A DNA stretch of 10,953 bases from Deinococcales bacterium (GTDB lineage: Bacteria; Deinococcota; Deinococci; Deinococcales; Deinococcaceae), in contig JANYFS010000396.1 of NCBI GenBank assembly GCA_025359705.1, forward strand, positions 1 to 10,953. The letters run 5' to 3'. The notes beneath the pieces were generated by a model that was not told where the DNA came from, did not search any database, and worked only from the letters and a program-made list of their open reading frames with translations. The translations under genes were made by a program, and so were the position numbers. Positions 1 through 6,611 of this stretch are shown here, piece after piece. Numbering within the stretch: the stretch's first letter is position 1; each line of letters opens with the position of its first letter.

Positions 1-446
1 TGCCCGACCTGCCGCTCGAGGTGAGTCCGCGCCGCATTATTGTGGCAACGGGAACGCTGTTTGCGTCCAGCCTTAAAATTGCCCTCGATCCGTTGTCCCA
101 AATCCGTGGCCTCGAGCTGGAAGTGCGGGCAGTTCCCAACAAAACCTTTGGTGAAGCTACCACCGTAGCGGGGCTGCTGACGGGCCGCTGTATGCGCCAC
201 GGCATCAAACCCGCCGAAGCCGACCTACTGATTGTGCCGCCCACCACCTTGCGCTACGGCACCGAACTGATGCTCGACGATGTTTCGCTGAGCGAACTGG
301 CCCTCGAGCTAAAAATGAAAGTGGTTTCGGGTGGCTCCACCTTGGGGCAGCTTGCCAAAGTGATCTTGGGTGAATCCGCCTCGAGCCTACCGCAATTCGG
401 CTACTCTACCCATGCACTCAAGGAAAGCTCGAGAGGGCAGGCATAA
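1..446 (+). CDS. DUF512-family protein (radical-SAM-associated), C-terminal part
   Basis: The frame is open from the window edge, so the gene begins upstream; 147 residues are visible and it ends in TAA at 444-446. The fragment has the C-terminal pattern I associate with DUF512 proteins: a hydrophobic strand followed by TGTLFA, then VPNKTFGEATTVAGLLTG, a DLLIVPPTTLRYGTELMLDD block (the usual site of a 'GE..FLDD' motif), and a late VVSGGST turn. Full-length members are radical-SAM-like iron-sulfur proteins of unknown reaction with an N-terminal PDZ-like segment; none of that part is in view. A GTG at 21 could be read as a start, but the frame runs on upstream with no break and the conserved core begins immediately, so an internal start is unlikely. 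The 3' tail after GGST is low in conserved features. It faces the amidase gene convergently. The family call rests on remembered motifs and was not searched. Confidence 0.8.
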   Translation, partial: PDLPLEVSPRRIIVATGTLFASSLKIALDPLSQIRGLELEVRAVPNKTFGEATTVAGLLTGRCMRHGIKPAEADLLIVPPTTLRYGTELMLDDVSLSELALELKMKVVSGGSTLGQLAKVILGESASSLPQFGYSTHALKESSRGQA

Positions 447-489
447 GCGGTTTGGTAATTTGTTGTTTGTGGAAGATTCTTTATTCTTT

Positions 490-519
490 GACTCGAGCAG
501 GATGGACTCGAGCAGGATA
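490..519. repeat. 15-bp tandem duplication containing CTCGAG
   Basis: Two adjacent copies, GACTCGAGCAGGATG (490-504) and GACTCGAGCAGGATA (505-519), differ only in the last base. They lie in the 93-bp spacer between two convergent genes. Because CTCGAG is its own reverse complement, the two copies can also pair as a 6-bp stem with a 9-nt loop. No T-run follows on either strand, so I do not call it a terminator. Confidence 0.85.
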
Positions 520-539
520 GAATAGCTCAACCCTTTACA

Positions 540-1172
540 TCACCGAGAAATGTGCTGGAACCGCTGCAACACCGCCTCGAGATCCAAAACATCGCCGTAT
601 TTGCTATCCATATCCAACAAATTGGCCTGATGTGGCCCGATGGCGCGGTCTCCGACGCACTCTCTGGGGATGATCACGCGGTAATTATTTTGCAGTGCGT
701 CGATCACACTGGCCCGAATGCAACCCGAAGTGGTGACTCCACACACGATCAGGGTATCCACCCCCCTCGAGCGCAACCACTCGAGCAAATCGGTTTCAAA
801 AAAGGCGCTGGGCTGCTTTTTCAAGATCAGTTTTTCCGACTCGAGCCGACCCAAAACGGGGTTGAGCTGCCAGTATCCCAAGCTTTTTTCCAGCAGCCGC
901 AAACTGGGGATTTTGGCGATAAAGCGCAGCCGCTCGAGGTCTTCTGGATCGTAGGCCACCGTAGTAAATACAATGGGAAGTTTGCGCACCCGAAACCGCT
1001 CGAGCAGGCGGCAGGTTTGGGCCAGTTCGGTTGCAAAGTTGGCCCCCAGTGGGCAAGTGGGATCGGTGAACCCCAGACTGAAATCCACCACCAAAAGCGC
1101 AGGAGTTTCGCCAAAACCCACAGCGTGTAAAAATCCTTTGCGTTGATATTCCAAACGGAGTTCTTCAGACAT
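540..1172 (-). CDS. Isochorismatase-like cysteine amidohydrolase (N-carbamoylsarcosine/maleamate amidase type)
   Basis: A 210-residue alpha/beta hydrolase of the cysteine hydrolase superfamily, which cleaves amide or ureido bonds through an Asp-Lys-Cys triad. The candidates are visible: Asp30 in ALLVVDFSLGF, Lys118 or Lys119 in LILKKQPSAFF, and Cys151 in VTTSGCIRAS with the expected preceding turn. The VTTSGC signature and the late block PRECVGDRAIGPHQANLLDMDSK match the N-carbamoylsarcosine amidase/maleamate amidase branch better than nicotinamidase or true isochorismatase; the substrate itself cannot be read from sequence. The frame opens at 1247, but the start at 1172 is preferred: a GAGGGGA Shine-Dalgarno lies 8-9 nt upstream and the family N-terminus fits. 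That ribosome site overlaps a CTCGAG. The gene lies 77 bp downstream of dedA on the same strand. No creatinine, nicotinate or purine catabolic neighbours are present to name the substrate. Confidence 0.87.
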   Translation of the reverse strand: MSEELRLEYQRKGFLHAVGFGETPALLVVDFSLGFTDPTCPLGANFATELAQTCRLLERFRVRKLPIVFTTVAYDPEDLERLRFIAKIPSLRLLEKSLGYWQLNPVLGRLESEKLILKKQPSAFFETDLLEWLRSRGVDTLIVCGVTTSGCIRASVIDALQNNYRVIIPRECVGDRAIGPHQANLLDMDSKYGDVLDLEAVLQRFQHISR

Positions 1173-1249
1173 CGTACAGTTCCCCTCGAGCATGTTGAAA
1201 TGGTATTTGATTGAAACGCTATTTGACGTGATGGTGGTGAAGCGCAAAA

Positions 1250-1849
1250 TTATTCGATTTTGGATCGAGGGCGTTTAACCATCCTGAATACAATTACTGC
1301 TGCACTTGCCAACACAATTCCCACAATTGTACCCAAAATGAGCGGTTGATAGTTTTGCCACCACTGCAAAAATGCCTCTCCCGATTTCCATAAACCCCAT
1401 TGCCACACCCCCACCCATAGCAAGCAACCCAGCAAACTGCTCCAAGCGTAGCTCCAAAAGCGCACTTCGGCGATACCCGCATACAAAATAAAGGGAGTTC
1501 GCAAAAAGCCAAACCAGCGGCTGACAATGATCACCCAAACCCCGTATTTAGCATACCAACGCTTCACATCCTCGAGTTGAACGGCTTCTCGAGCTTTTTT
1601 TGGCAGCCACCCCGCAATCAGGTGTCCAAATTGGTAGCCAATCAGGTTCCCGATCCAGTTGCCCAAAGTTCCCCATAAAATGGCTTCCCATAAGGTGGTT
1701 TTGCCCGCATGAATCAATAAACCTTCGGCAACCCATAAAAGCTCGAAGGGAATACCCGGAATGCCGATACCCTCGAGTAACAAGACCACAAAAACCGTCC
1801 CATGCAATAGGTACGGGGGTAGCTCGAGCAGCCAAGTGGGAAGTTCCAT
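1250..1849 (-). CDS. DedA family membrane protein (SNARE-associated/VTT-like)
   Basis: A 199-residue integral inner-membrane protein of the DedA family; members are linked to lipid-carrier recycling (undecaprenyl phosphate or phospholipid flipping) and proton-motive-force homeostasis. Visible features in order: a hydrophobic N-terminal segment (about 15-30) ending in EGIGIPGIPFE (26-36), the place of the family's acidic re-entrant motif; small-residue helix GTLGNWIGNLIGYQFG (60-75); the conserved loop SRWFGFLRTPFILYAG (110-125) with Arg111 and Arg117; and two further hydrophobic spans (about 133-153 and 168-190) before a basic tail, RMVKRPRSKIE. Length is typical. The DNA before the ATG has no good Shine-Dalgarno, only TAGG. 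A weak -10-like TAATAG lies 6 nt upstream, so a leaderless message is possible but poorly supported. It sits 192 bp downstream of thiN and 77 bp upstream of the amidase start. Confidence 0.92.
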   Translation of the reverse strand: MELPTWLLELPPYLLHGTVFVVLLLEGIGIPGIPFELLWVAEGLLIHAGKTTLWEAILWGTLGNWIGNLIGYQFGHLIAGWLPKKAREAVQLEDVKRWYAKYGVWVIIVSRWFGFLRTPFILYAGIAEVRFWSYAWSSLLGCLLWVGVWQWGLWKSGEAFLQWWQNYQPLILGTIVGIVLASAAVIVFRMVKRPRSKIE

Positions 1850-1900
1850 CGCAGCCTATTACACTGCATTTGGCGCTAGGATGTGTCCTGCATTGGGTGA

Positions 1901-1925
1901 GGGAAACTGATTAAAGCAGTTTCCC
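1901..1925. other. Perfect 9-bp hairpin between thiN and dedA
   Basis: GGGAAACTG (1901-1909) and CAGTTTCCC (1917-1925) are perfect reverse complements around a 7-nt loop, ATTAAAG. The hairpin lies about 116 nt past the thiN stop and 51 nt before the dedA ATG, both minus strand. Neither strand has a T-run after it, so it is not a canonical intrinsic terminator. It could be an mRNA processing or stability structure, an operator, or an atypical terminator. Confidence 0.7.
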
Positions 1926-2041
1926 GTCGTCCGTTTTCCGTTGAGTGCAGGGTCGTGAGTATTCTGTCTCAGATAACTGGATCATTTTTTGAATCGATTG
2001 ATTTAGCCCTGATATTCCACAAACAAAGGTAAACCAAAGTT

Positions 2042-2680
2042 TTAACCCTCGAGTGCCTGAAAGATCACAACCCCACAGCCCAATTCGCTACGCAAAGACA
2101 CGTTTTCCTCGAGCGCAATGTTGGACATACCCCAGCCCACTCCAACCTCGAGCCGTACAGCATTTAGGGGCCATTTGACTCCCAAAAAAGTAAAGCCCTC
2201 CAGCGGTTCTAGGGCCAAGATGCTCAGGGTTTGGCCCACTTGAGCCTCGAGCGTGTGGGTTTTTCCTGCGTTAAAGGGTATGGCCCACTCGAGACCGCTG
2301 TGTAGCCACACTTCTATGCCCTGTTTGACCTGCTGCATACCGATGAGCAATAGGGCCAAGGTATGATCGAAACGCCCGCCCAGTGCGCCCAAAAAGATCA
2401 CTCGAGTGCAGCCTTTTTCCAAGACCATGTTGAGGGCCAGTTCGCTATCCAATTGGTCTTTTTCGGTGGGAAAAACCCGCTTGGGGATATGTGGAAAAGC
2501 AGCGGGGTCGCTTGAGTCGAAATCTCCCAGCCACAGATCGGGAACAATACCCAAGGTTTGGGCGTGCTGGATGCCGCCGTCGGCTGCCACAATCATATGG
2601 GCGGGGTTTTGAGCTAAAAACCGCTCGAGGGCCACAGTTTTGTGGAGCTGCCCCGCCACCAAAATCCACGCGGTCAACAT
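2042..2680 (-). CDS. thiN: Thiamine pyrophosphokinase
   Basis: This 212-residue enzyme transfers pyrophosphate from ATP to thiamine, giving thiamine diphosphate (the cofactor of transketolase and pyruvate dehydrogenase) in the cytoplasm. The catalytic domain carries the family's motifs: AADGG (32-36), PDLWLGDFDSSD (47-58), PTEKDQLDSELAL (71-83) with the KDxD metal/ATP-binding acids, and GALGGRFDHTLA (98-109). The C-terminal beta-rich thiamine-binding domain follows, ending near GMSNIAL, the equivalent of the usual TSN segment. Length is normal. ATG at 2680 is the first plausible start; the nearest purine-rich GGAGGAG lies about 20 nt upstream, so the ribosome site is weak. It is divergent from the acyl-CoA ligase across 141 bp. 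I see no thiamine (THI-box) riboswitch upstream. Confidence 0.93.
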   Translation of the reverse strand: MLTAWILVAGQLHKTVALERFLAQNPAHMIVAADGGIQHAQTLGIVPDLWLGDFDSSDPAAFPHIPKRVFPTEKDQLDSELALNMVLEKGCTRVIFLGALGGRFDHTLALLLIGMQQVKQGIEVWLHSGLEWAIPFNAGKTHTLEAQVGQTLSILALEPLEGFTFLGVKWPLNAVRLEVGVGWGMSNIALEENVSLRSELGCGVVIFQALEG

Positions 2681-2821
2681 CTGCTCAACACCCCAACTCC
2701 TCCAAACACTCGGTTATATCGGGCATAATAAGAAGCATATCGTACAACCTTAAAACGGTTTCCACCTCGAGCATACCGTGAGCATACCGTAATCCGTACC
2801 CTACCCCTACCAGGAGCTTTT
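2681..2821. promoter_or_regulatory. Divergent spacer between thiN and the acyl-CoA ligase
   Basis: This 141-bp AT-richer stretch must hold the promoters of two divergent genes. I see -10-like strings on both strands near 2715-2735 (for example CATAAT on + and TATAAC on -), but none has a convincing -35 at proper spacing, so no single promoter is named. An 11-bp duplication (2769-2790) and the ligase Shine-Dalgarno AGGAG (2812-2816, 5 nt before the ATG) lie at the right end. Confidence 0.5.
2769..2790. repeat. Perfect 11-bp tandem duplication
   Basis: GAGCATACCGT occurs twice without interruption (2769-2779 and 2780-2790); the first copy begins with the GAG of a CTCGAG. It lies 31 nt upstream of the acyl-CoA ligase start, inside the likely 5' leader. 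Confidence 0.9.
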
Positions 2822-4525
2822 ATGTCGCAAACTCTACCTAACGTACCCATCCAGTCCACCATGATGGATTTTCCGCTGACCATCCCGTACATCCTCGAGC
2901 GGGTCAATACCTATTTTGGTACCAATGAAGTGGTCTCGATGATCCCTGCGGGCCGCGACGCGCAGGGCCGCCCGATTCCGCATATTCACCGCTATACCTA
3001 TCACGATATGTACCGCCGCACCAAACAATTGGCCCAGGCTTTGCAAGATGCGGGCATTCAAAAAGGGGATCGGGTGGCAACTTTTGCCACCAACCATTTC
3101 CGCCACCTCGAGGCATATTTTGCTATTCCATGTGTAGGAGCGGTGTTGCACACCCTAAATATCCGTTTACACCTCGAGCAAATTATTTATATCGTCAACC
3201 ATGCCCAAGACCGTATTTTGCTGATCGATAACGTGCTGGCTGCTGTTTTGCCCGCACTGCTGCCGCACTGCCCCAGCATTGAAAAGGTGATTGTGATGGG
3301 GCCACTGCCCAGTGCCGTTCCTGGGGTGCTGGACTACGAAAATTGGATTTCACTGTACAACCCCGACGAATTTCGCTACCCCCAAATCGACGAAAAAGAT
3401 GCTTGTGGCATGTGCTACACCTCGGGAACCACCGGAAATCCCAAAGGGGTGGTCTATTCACACCGCTCGAGCGTGCTGCACTGCATGGGAACCGCGCTTC
3501 CCTCGGCGCTGGCCTTCAGTTCGGCAGACCGTTTGCTACCGATTGTCCCGATGTTCCATGTGATGGCGTGGGGTTTCCCGTGGTCTGCGCCCTTCATGGG
3601 AACCAGTTTGGTGTTTGCTTCGGTATTTAGCGATGGTCCCAGTTTGGCAAAACTGATGCAAGACGAAAAAGTGACCATTTCGGCGGGGGTTCCCACCATT
3701 TGGATGGGTTTGTTGGTCGAACTCGAGCAAGCCAAAGCCGCAGGAACACCTTACGCCCTCGAGCATCTCAAAAGTATGGTGGTGGGAGGAAGTGCCGCCC
3801 CCGAAAGTCTGATCCGCAGCTTCGATCCTTTTGGAATTCGCTTGCTGCACGCTTGGGGTATGACCGAAACCAGCCCACTGGGAACCGCCTCGAGGCCGCC
3901 TGTGGGGGTGGATTTTGAGAGTGACGCGGGCTACCAATACCGTGCCAAACAAGGCCAAGCCGTGCCGCTGATCGATATTCGAGTGATCGACGAACACAAC
4001 CACGATGTACCATCCGATGGTCACAGCATGGGTCGCTTGCTAATTCGTGGGGCATGGGTGACGGAAAGCTATTACTTAGACGAAGAAGGAACCCGCAAGT
4101 CTCAAGTCGAACTCGAGGGGCCACTGGGCAAGCAAATCTGGTTCGATACTGGGGATATTGCCACCCTCGATCACCAAGGCTACATGACCATCGAAGACCG
4201 CGCCAAGGATCTGGTCAAATCGGGCGGAGAATGGATCTCCAGCGTGGAACTCGAGAACGCCCTGATGGGCCACCCCGCCGTGTTGCAAGCCGCCGTGATC
4301 GCAGTGTGTCACCCCAAATGGGACGAGCGTCCGCTGGCAGTAGTGGTCAAAAAACCTGGGGCCGAAGTCACCCCCGACGAACTGCGGGCCTTCCTCGAGC
4401 CAAAATTCGCCAAATTCTGGCTGCCCGATGCCTACGAATTCATCGACGCGATCCCCCTGACCAGCACGGGAAAATTCTTGAAACGGGCTTTGCGGGAGCA
4501 GTTTAAGGATTATGTTTTGCTATAA
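2822..4525 (+). CDS. fadD: Long/medium-chain fatty-acid--CoA ligase (AMP-binding)
   Basis: A 567-residue ANL-superfamily adenylating enzyme. It activates a fatty acid with ATP to acyl-AMP and then transfers the acyl group to CoA, feeding beta-oxidation or lipid synthesis. The large N-terminal domain holds the phosphate-binding loop YTSGTTGNPKG (199-209), followed by VYSHRS. The substrate/adenine region has GGSAAPE (322-328) and WGMTETSPLG (345-354). The hinge region has WFDTGDIATLDHQGYM (440-455) and DRAKDLVKSGGEWISS (459-474). The small C-terminal domain ends in STGKFLKRALRE, with catalytic Lys551. Length and motifs are complete and resemble the Thermus thermophilus long-chain acyl-CoA synthetase. 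The start is fixed by AGGAG 5 nt upstream. There are no other beta-oxidation genes nearby, so chain length and role are inferred from family only. Its stop codon is embedded in the putative holA promoter. Confidence 0.92.
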   Translation: MSQTLPNVPIQSTMMDFPLTIPYILERVNTYFGTNEVVSMIPAGRDAQGRPIPHIHRYTYHDMYRRTKQLAQALQDAGIQKGDRVATFATNHFRHLEAYFAIPCVGAVLHTLNIRLHLEQIIYIVNHAQDRILLIDNVLAAVLPALLPHCPSIEKVIVMGPLPSAVPGVLDYENWISLYNPDEFRYPQIDEKDACGMCYTSGTTGNPKGVVYSHRSSVLHCMGTALPSALAFSSADRLLPIVPMFHVMAWGFPWSAPFMGTSLVFASVFSDGPSLAKLMQDEKVTISAGVPTIWMGLLVELEQAKAAGTPYALEHLKSMVVGGSAAPESLIRSFDPFGIRLLHAWGMTETSPLGTASRPPVGVDFESDAGYQYRAKQGQAVPLIDIRVIDEHNHDVPSDGHSMGRLLIRGAWVTESYYLDEEGTRKSQVELEGPLGKQIWFDTGDIATLDHQGYMTIEDRAKDLVKSGGEWISSVELENALMGHPAVLQAAVIAVCHPKWDERPLAVVVKKPGAEVTPDELRAFLEPKFAKFWLPDAYEFIDAIPLTSTGKFLKRALREQFKDYVLL

Positions 4526-4526
4526 A
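4518..4526 (+). promoter_or_regulatory. Extended -10 element for holA (putative leaderless promoter)
   Basis: TGCTATAAA has the TGn extension plus a 5/6 match to TATAAT and overlaps the stop codon of the upstream ligase. The holA ATG starts 8 nt after it, so a start of transcription at or next to the A of ATG is expected. No clear -35 is seen and no Shine-Dalgarno fits in the 9-nt gap between the genes. Confidence 0.55.
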
Positions 4527-4534
4527 CTAAACCC

Positions 4535-5440
4535 ATGATCTTCGCCTTTTCTGGAAACCGCTTTTTGATCGAGGAAGCCCTGCGCGAAACCCTTGGCTCG
4601 AGGGGGCTTTCGGCAAGGGACTTGCCGCGTTTGGCGGGGGAAGAATTGAATGGGGCGGCGCTCGAGCCACATTTGCAAGGCGGGCTTTTTGGGGCGGCTC
4701 GCGTGATTGTGGATGTGGAGGGGCAAAAAACCCTCAAAGATGTTTTGGAACTGATCTCGCAAACCGATGCCGAAGTCTTTGTGCTTGACCCCAGCGGCCC
4801 GCCCACACGGGTCAAAGTCTACGAAAAGCACGGGCGGCACCATGCCCTTGCCACCCCCACTCGAGCGGGGGACGTAACCGCTTGGATTCAGGCTCGAGCC
4901 AAAAAACAAAAACTCTCCCTCGAGCGTGAGGCCGCCGCCCGCCTTGCCGAAATCTTTGGCGAGGATTTGGCGGGTATTGCCTCGGAACTGGGCAAGCTCG
5001 AGATTATTGCGGATGGTAAAATCAATGCCGCCGATATTGACCGTTTGGTGCAACTGAAACCCCCAGGCGACAGCTTCGCCATGCTCGAGGCTGCTACCCA
5101 CCGCAACACCAAAGCCGCCTTCGAGCAACTGGGTCGCTTGCTGCACTCGGGCGAAGACCCTTTCAAAATTATGGGCGCGGTGGTCTGGCAATACCAACTG
5201 ATTGCCCGTTGCGTGGCCCTGCAACAGCGCGACCCTCGAGTGAGCGAAAACAGTGCCGCCCAAACTTTGGGGGTTAAACCCTACCCCGCCAAAAAAGCCC
5301 TCGAGGTGGCACGAAAACTCAACGAAACCCAAGTTCGCAACCAGCTCGAGCGCATTCTAGCCGCCGACTTTGCCATGAAAAGCGGAGGTGATCCCCAGAT
5401 GGCTTTGGAGCAGTTGTTGCTCGAGCTGAGTGTGGGTTAG
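4535..5440 (+). CDS. holA: DNA polymerase III delta subunit (clamp-loader wrench)
   Basis: A 301-residue HolA-type subunit. In the clamp-loader complex (delta, delta', tau/gamma) it opens the beta sliding clamp. The N-terminal RecA-like domain starts MIFAFSGNRFLIEEALRE, where the family normally has the degenerate 'Y.l.G.d..li.ea' pattern. It continues through RDLPRLAGEEL, LQGGLFGAARVIVDVEG (48-64, the usual 'PlFs.rRlv.v' segment) and AEVFVLDPSG. The lid/helical region has LAGIASELGKLEIIADGK (144-161), matching the family's 'l..EleKL.ly..g' signature, and INAADIDRLV. The C-terminal collar domain carries the DPFKIMGAVVWQYQLIAR block, followed by PYPAKKALEVA. It is 9 nt downstream of the ligase but probably has its own promoter. 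It holds eleven CTCGAG sites, one of the densest genes here. Confidence 0.93.
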   Translation: MIFAFSGNRFLIEEALRETLGSRGLSARDLPRLAGEELNGAALEPHLQGGLFGAARVIVDVEGQKTLKDVLELISQTDAEVFVLDPSGPPTRVKVYEKHGRHHALATPTRAGDVTAWIQARAKKQKLSLEREAAARLAEIFGEDLAGIASELGKLEIIADGKINAADIDRLVQLKPPGDSFAMLEAATHRNTKAAFEQLGRLLHSGEDPFKIMGAVVWQYQLIARCVALQQRDPRVSENSAAQTLGVKPYPAKKALEVARKLNETQVRNQLERILAADFAMKSGGDPQMALEQLLLELSVG

Positions 5441-5545
5441 GGATTAGGGTTAAATCCTCAAGGGCTAGTCATCCTTCCAATGAGATTATTGCTGTTGCAT
5501 ACACCTTTTAACATCATCTGCTCGAGTAGCAACCTAAATTGCCCG

Positions 5546-5554
5546 TGCTATGAT
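5546..5554 (+). promoter_or_regulatory. Extended -10 element upstream of the small ORF and yjdM
   Basis: TGCTATGAT has TGn plus a 5/6 match to TATAAT. The next ATG begins 6 nt downstream at 5561, the spacing expected of a leaderless transcript. The corresponding -35 position (5526-5531, GTAGCA) does not match consensus. It lies in the spacer after holA (5441-5560), in which I found no convincing terminator. Confidence 0.55.
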
Positions 5555-5560
5555 CTACCC

Positions 5561-5638
5561 ATGTATTTTACCTTCGAGCAACCCAAAAGCCGCATAACCA
5601 TATCCTTTCACAACATGCTTAAGCAGAACCCAGAATGA
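5561..5638 (+). CDS. Possible 25-codon small ORF, stop/start coupled to yjdM
   Basis: ATG at 5561 opens 25 codons reading MYFTFEQPKSRITISFHNML followed by KQNPE, then TGA at 5636-5638. That stop overlaps the ATG of the next gene in an ATGA arrangement, typical of translational coupling. A putative extended -10 places transcription start at the ATG. yjdM itself has no Shine-Dalgarno, which would make coupling useful. Against it: the peptide matches nothing I recognise, has no signal or membrane segment, and a short ORF can arise by chance. If it is not translated, this stretch is simply a 74-nt 5' leader of yjdM. Confidence 0.4.
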   Translation: MYFTFEQPKSRITISFHNMLKQNPE

Positions 5639-5976
5639 ATGATTTACCTGCGTGTCCTGAATGTAGCTCGGTATATTTTTATGAAAGTGGAAGTGAATAT
5701 GTATGCGCCGAATGCGCCCATGAATGGGACAAAGATATAGCCCTCGAGGGAGAAAACCAAGACAAAGTGGTGCGCGATGCCAATGGTAATATATTGAGTG
5801 ATGGTGATTCGGTAACAGTGATCAAGGATTTGAAAGTCAAAGGCTCTTCTTTGGTGGTAAAAGTGGGAACCAAAGTTAAAAATATTCGCATTGTTGACGG
5901 AGATCACGATATTGACTGCAAAATTGATGGTATTGGAGCGATGCAATTGAAGTCCAGTTTTGTCAAAAAGTTGTGA
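5635..5976 (+). CDS. yjdM: PhnA/YjdM-family zinc-ribbon protein
   Basis: A 113-residue protein of the family historically called PhnA (alkylphosphonate uptake operon protein), now YjdM; its function is poorly defined and it is not itself a C-P lyase component. The N-terminal zinc ribbon is visible as CPEC (Cys7, Cys10) and CAEC (Cys24, Cys27). After the short linker GENQDKVVRDANGN comes the compact beta-barrel domain with the family's DGDSVTVIKDLKVKGSS signature (56-72), VKVGTKVKNIRIVDGDHDIDCKIDG and the closing MQLKSSFVKKL. Length is normal and complete. No Shine-Dalgarno precedes the ATG, whose first bases overlap the TGA of a small ORF. The gene is visibly more AT-rich than its neighbours and has just one CTCGAG, which hints at later acquisition. 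No phosphonate genes are nearby. Confidence 0.9.
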   Translation: MNDLPACPECSSVYFYESGSEYVCAECAHEWDKDIALEGENQDKVVRDANGNILSDGDSVTVIKDLKVKGSSLVVKVGTKVKNIRIVDGDHDIDCKIDGIGAMQLKSSFVKKL

Positions 5977-6027
5977 TAGCCCCCCTCGGGATTCCATCTT
6001 CTGCCACCGTTGTAGCACGGCTCGAGG

Positions 6028-6036
6028 TGTTATAAC
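6028..6036 (+). promoter_or_regulatory. Extended -10 element for bcp (putative leaderless promoter)
   Basis: TGTTATAAC carries the TGn extension and a 5/6 -10 match. ATG of bcp at 6044 lies 7 nt further on, and no Shine-Dalgarno intervenes. A CTCGAG lies just upstream at 6021-6026. Confidence 0.55.
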
Positions 6037-6043
6037 AGTCTTC

Positions 6044-6535
6044 ATGACTGAATCTGCCCCAACCACGATCAAGCTCGAGGCCAAACAACCTTTTCCAGAG
6101 TTCGCCTTGCCCGACCAAACGGGAAAAATACACCGCTCGAGCGATTATTTAGGCAAATACGTGGTGGTGTATGTCTACCCCAAAGATGACACCCCAGGAT
6201 GCACCAAAGAAGCCTGTGATTTTCGTGATGCCCTCGAGTTGCGGGCTTTGGGTGCGGTAATTTTGGGAGTCAGTGCCGATGATGCTACCTCACACCAAGA
6301 ATTCAGTGAAAAATACAGCTTGCCTTTCCCGCTGTTGTCCGATTTAAGCCTCGAGGCCTTGAAATCTTGGGGAGCATACGGCAGTAAGAATAGGTTTGGC
6401 ACCATCACCGAAGGGATCAAACGGGTCACTTTTGTGATCGATCCACACGGCAAAGTGGTTAAAGCCTGGTATGCGGTCAAGGTGGAGGGGCATGTGGAGA
6501 TGGTGACCAAAGCCATTCGGGAAGACCAAAAATAG
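6044..6535 (+). CDS. bcp: Thiol peroxidase of the Bcp/PrxQ family
   Basis: A 163-residue cytoplasmic peroxiredoxin reducing hydrogen peroxide and organic hydroperoxides, with thioredoxin as the usual electron donor. The active-site block is YPKDDTPGCTKEACDFRD (45-62): peroxidatic Cys53 sits in the family's TPGCTxE context with Thr50 and Pro51, and Cys58 five residues on is the resolving cysteine of the atypical two-cysteine PrxQ type. The conserved Arg127 in GIKRVTFVID and the preceding AYGSKNRFG loop are present; the thioredoxin fold closes with VEGHVEMV. The frame is open back to 5960, but that would overlap yjdM and add a 28-residue non-conserved tail. Start at 6044 gives the usual family N-terminus and follows a putative -10 by 7 nt. 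Confidence 0.95.
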   Translation: MTESAPTTIKLEAKQPFPEFALPDQTGKIHRSSDYLGKYVVVYVYPKDDTPGCTKEACDFRDALELRALGAVILGVSADDATSHQEFSEKYSLPFPLLSDLSLEALKSWGAYGSKNRFGTITEGIKRVTFVIDPHGKVVKAWYAVKVEGHVEMVTKAIREDQK

Positions 6536-6594
6536 CACTCAAAAAGATCCTAAAAAGCATTCTGAAAAACATGCTAACTTTCCTGACACTTTGA

Positions 6595-6603
6595 TGATTT
6601 AAT
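6595..6603 (+). promoter_or_regulatory. Possible extended -10 element for rpiA
   Basis: TGATTTAAT (TGn plus TTTAAT) ends 8 nt before the rpiA ATG. A GAGG also lies there but only 2 nt from the ATG, too close for ordinary ribosome binding, so a leaderless start is the better reading. The upstream spacer (6536-6594) has loosely repeated AAAAAG strings at 6541-6569. Confidence 0.42.
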
Positions 6604-6611
6604 CTGAGGTT

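Noticed and set aside
552..1130. 192-codon open frame on + opposite the amidase gene
   Set aside because: The minus-strand product has a full Asp-Lys-Cys amidohydrolase signature; the + frame is its shadow.
1173..1247. 25-residue N-terminal extension of the amidase
   Set aside because: A ribosome site precedes the ATG at 1172 and the extension does not look like part of the family.
2681..2821. Thiamine (THI-box) riboswitch upstream of thiN
   Set aside because: The conserved CUGAGA and GAUGAG-type core strings and pairing were not found.
4520..5332. 270-codon open frame on - opposite holA
   Set aside because: It is antisense to a clear HolA, rich in Gly/His/Phe with no family pattern, and lacks a ribosome site.
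5432..5460. TTAGGG-like telomeric repeat after holA
   Set aside because: Only about two imperfect copies around the holA stop codon; a chance short duplication in a bacterial chromosome.
5960..6043. 28-residue N-terminal extension of bcp
   Set aside because: It overlaps the end of yjdM, is not PrxQ-like, and the ATG at 6044 has a promoter-like box immediately upstream.
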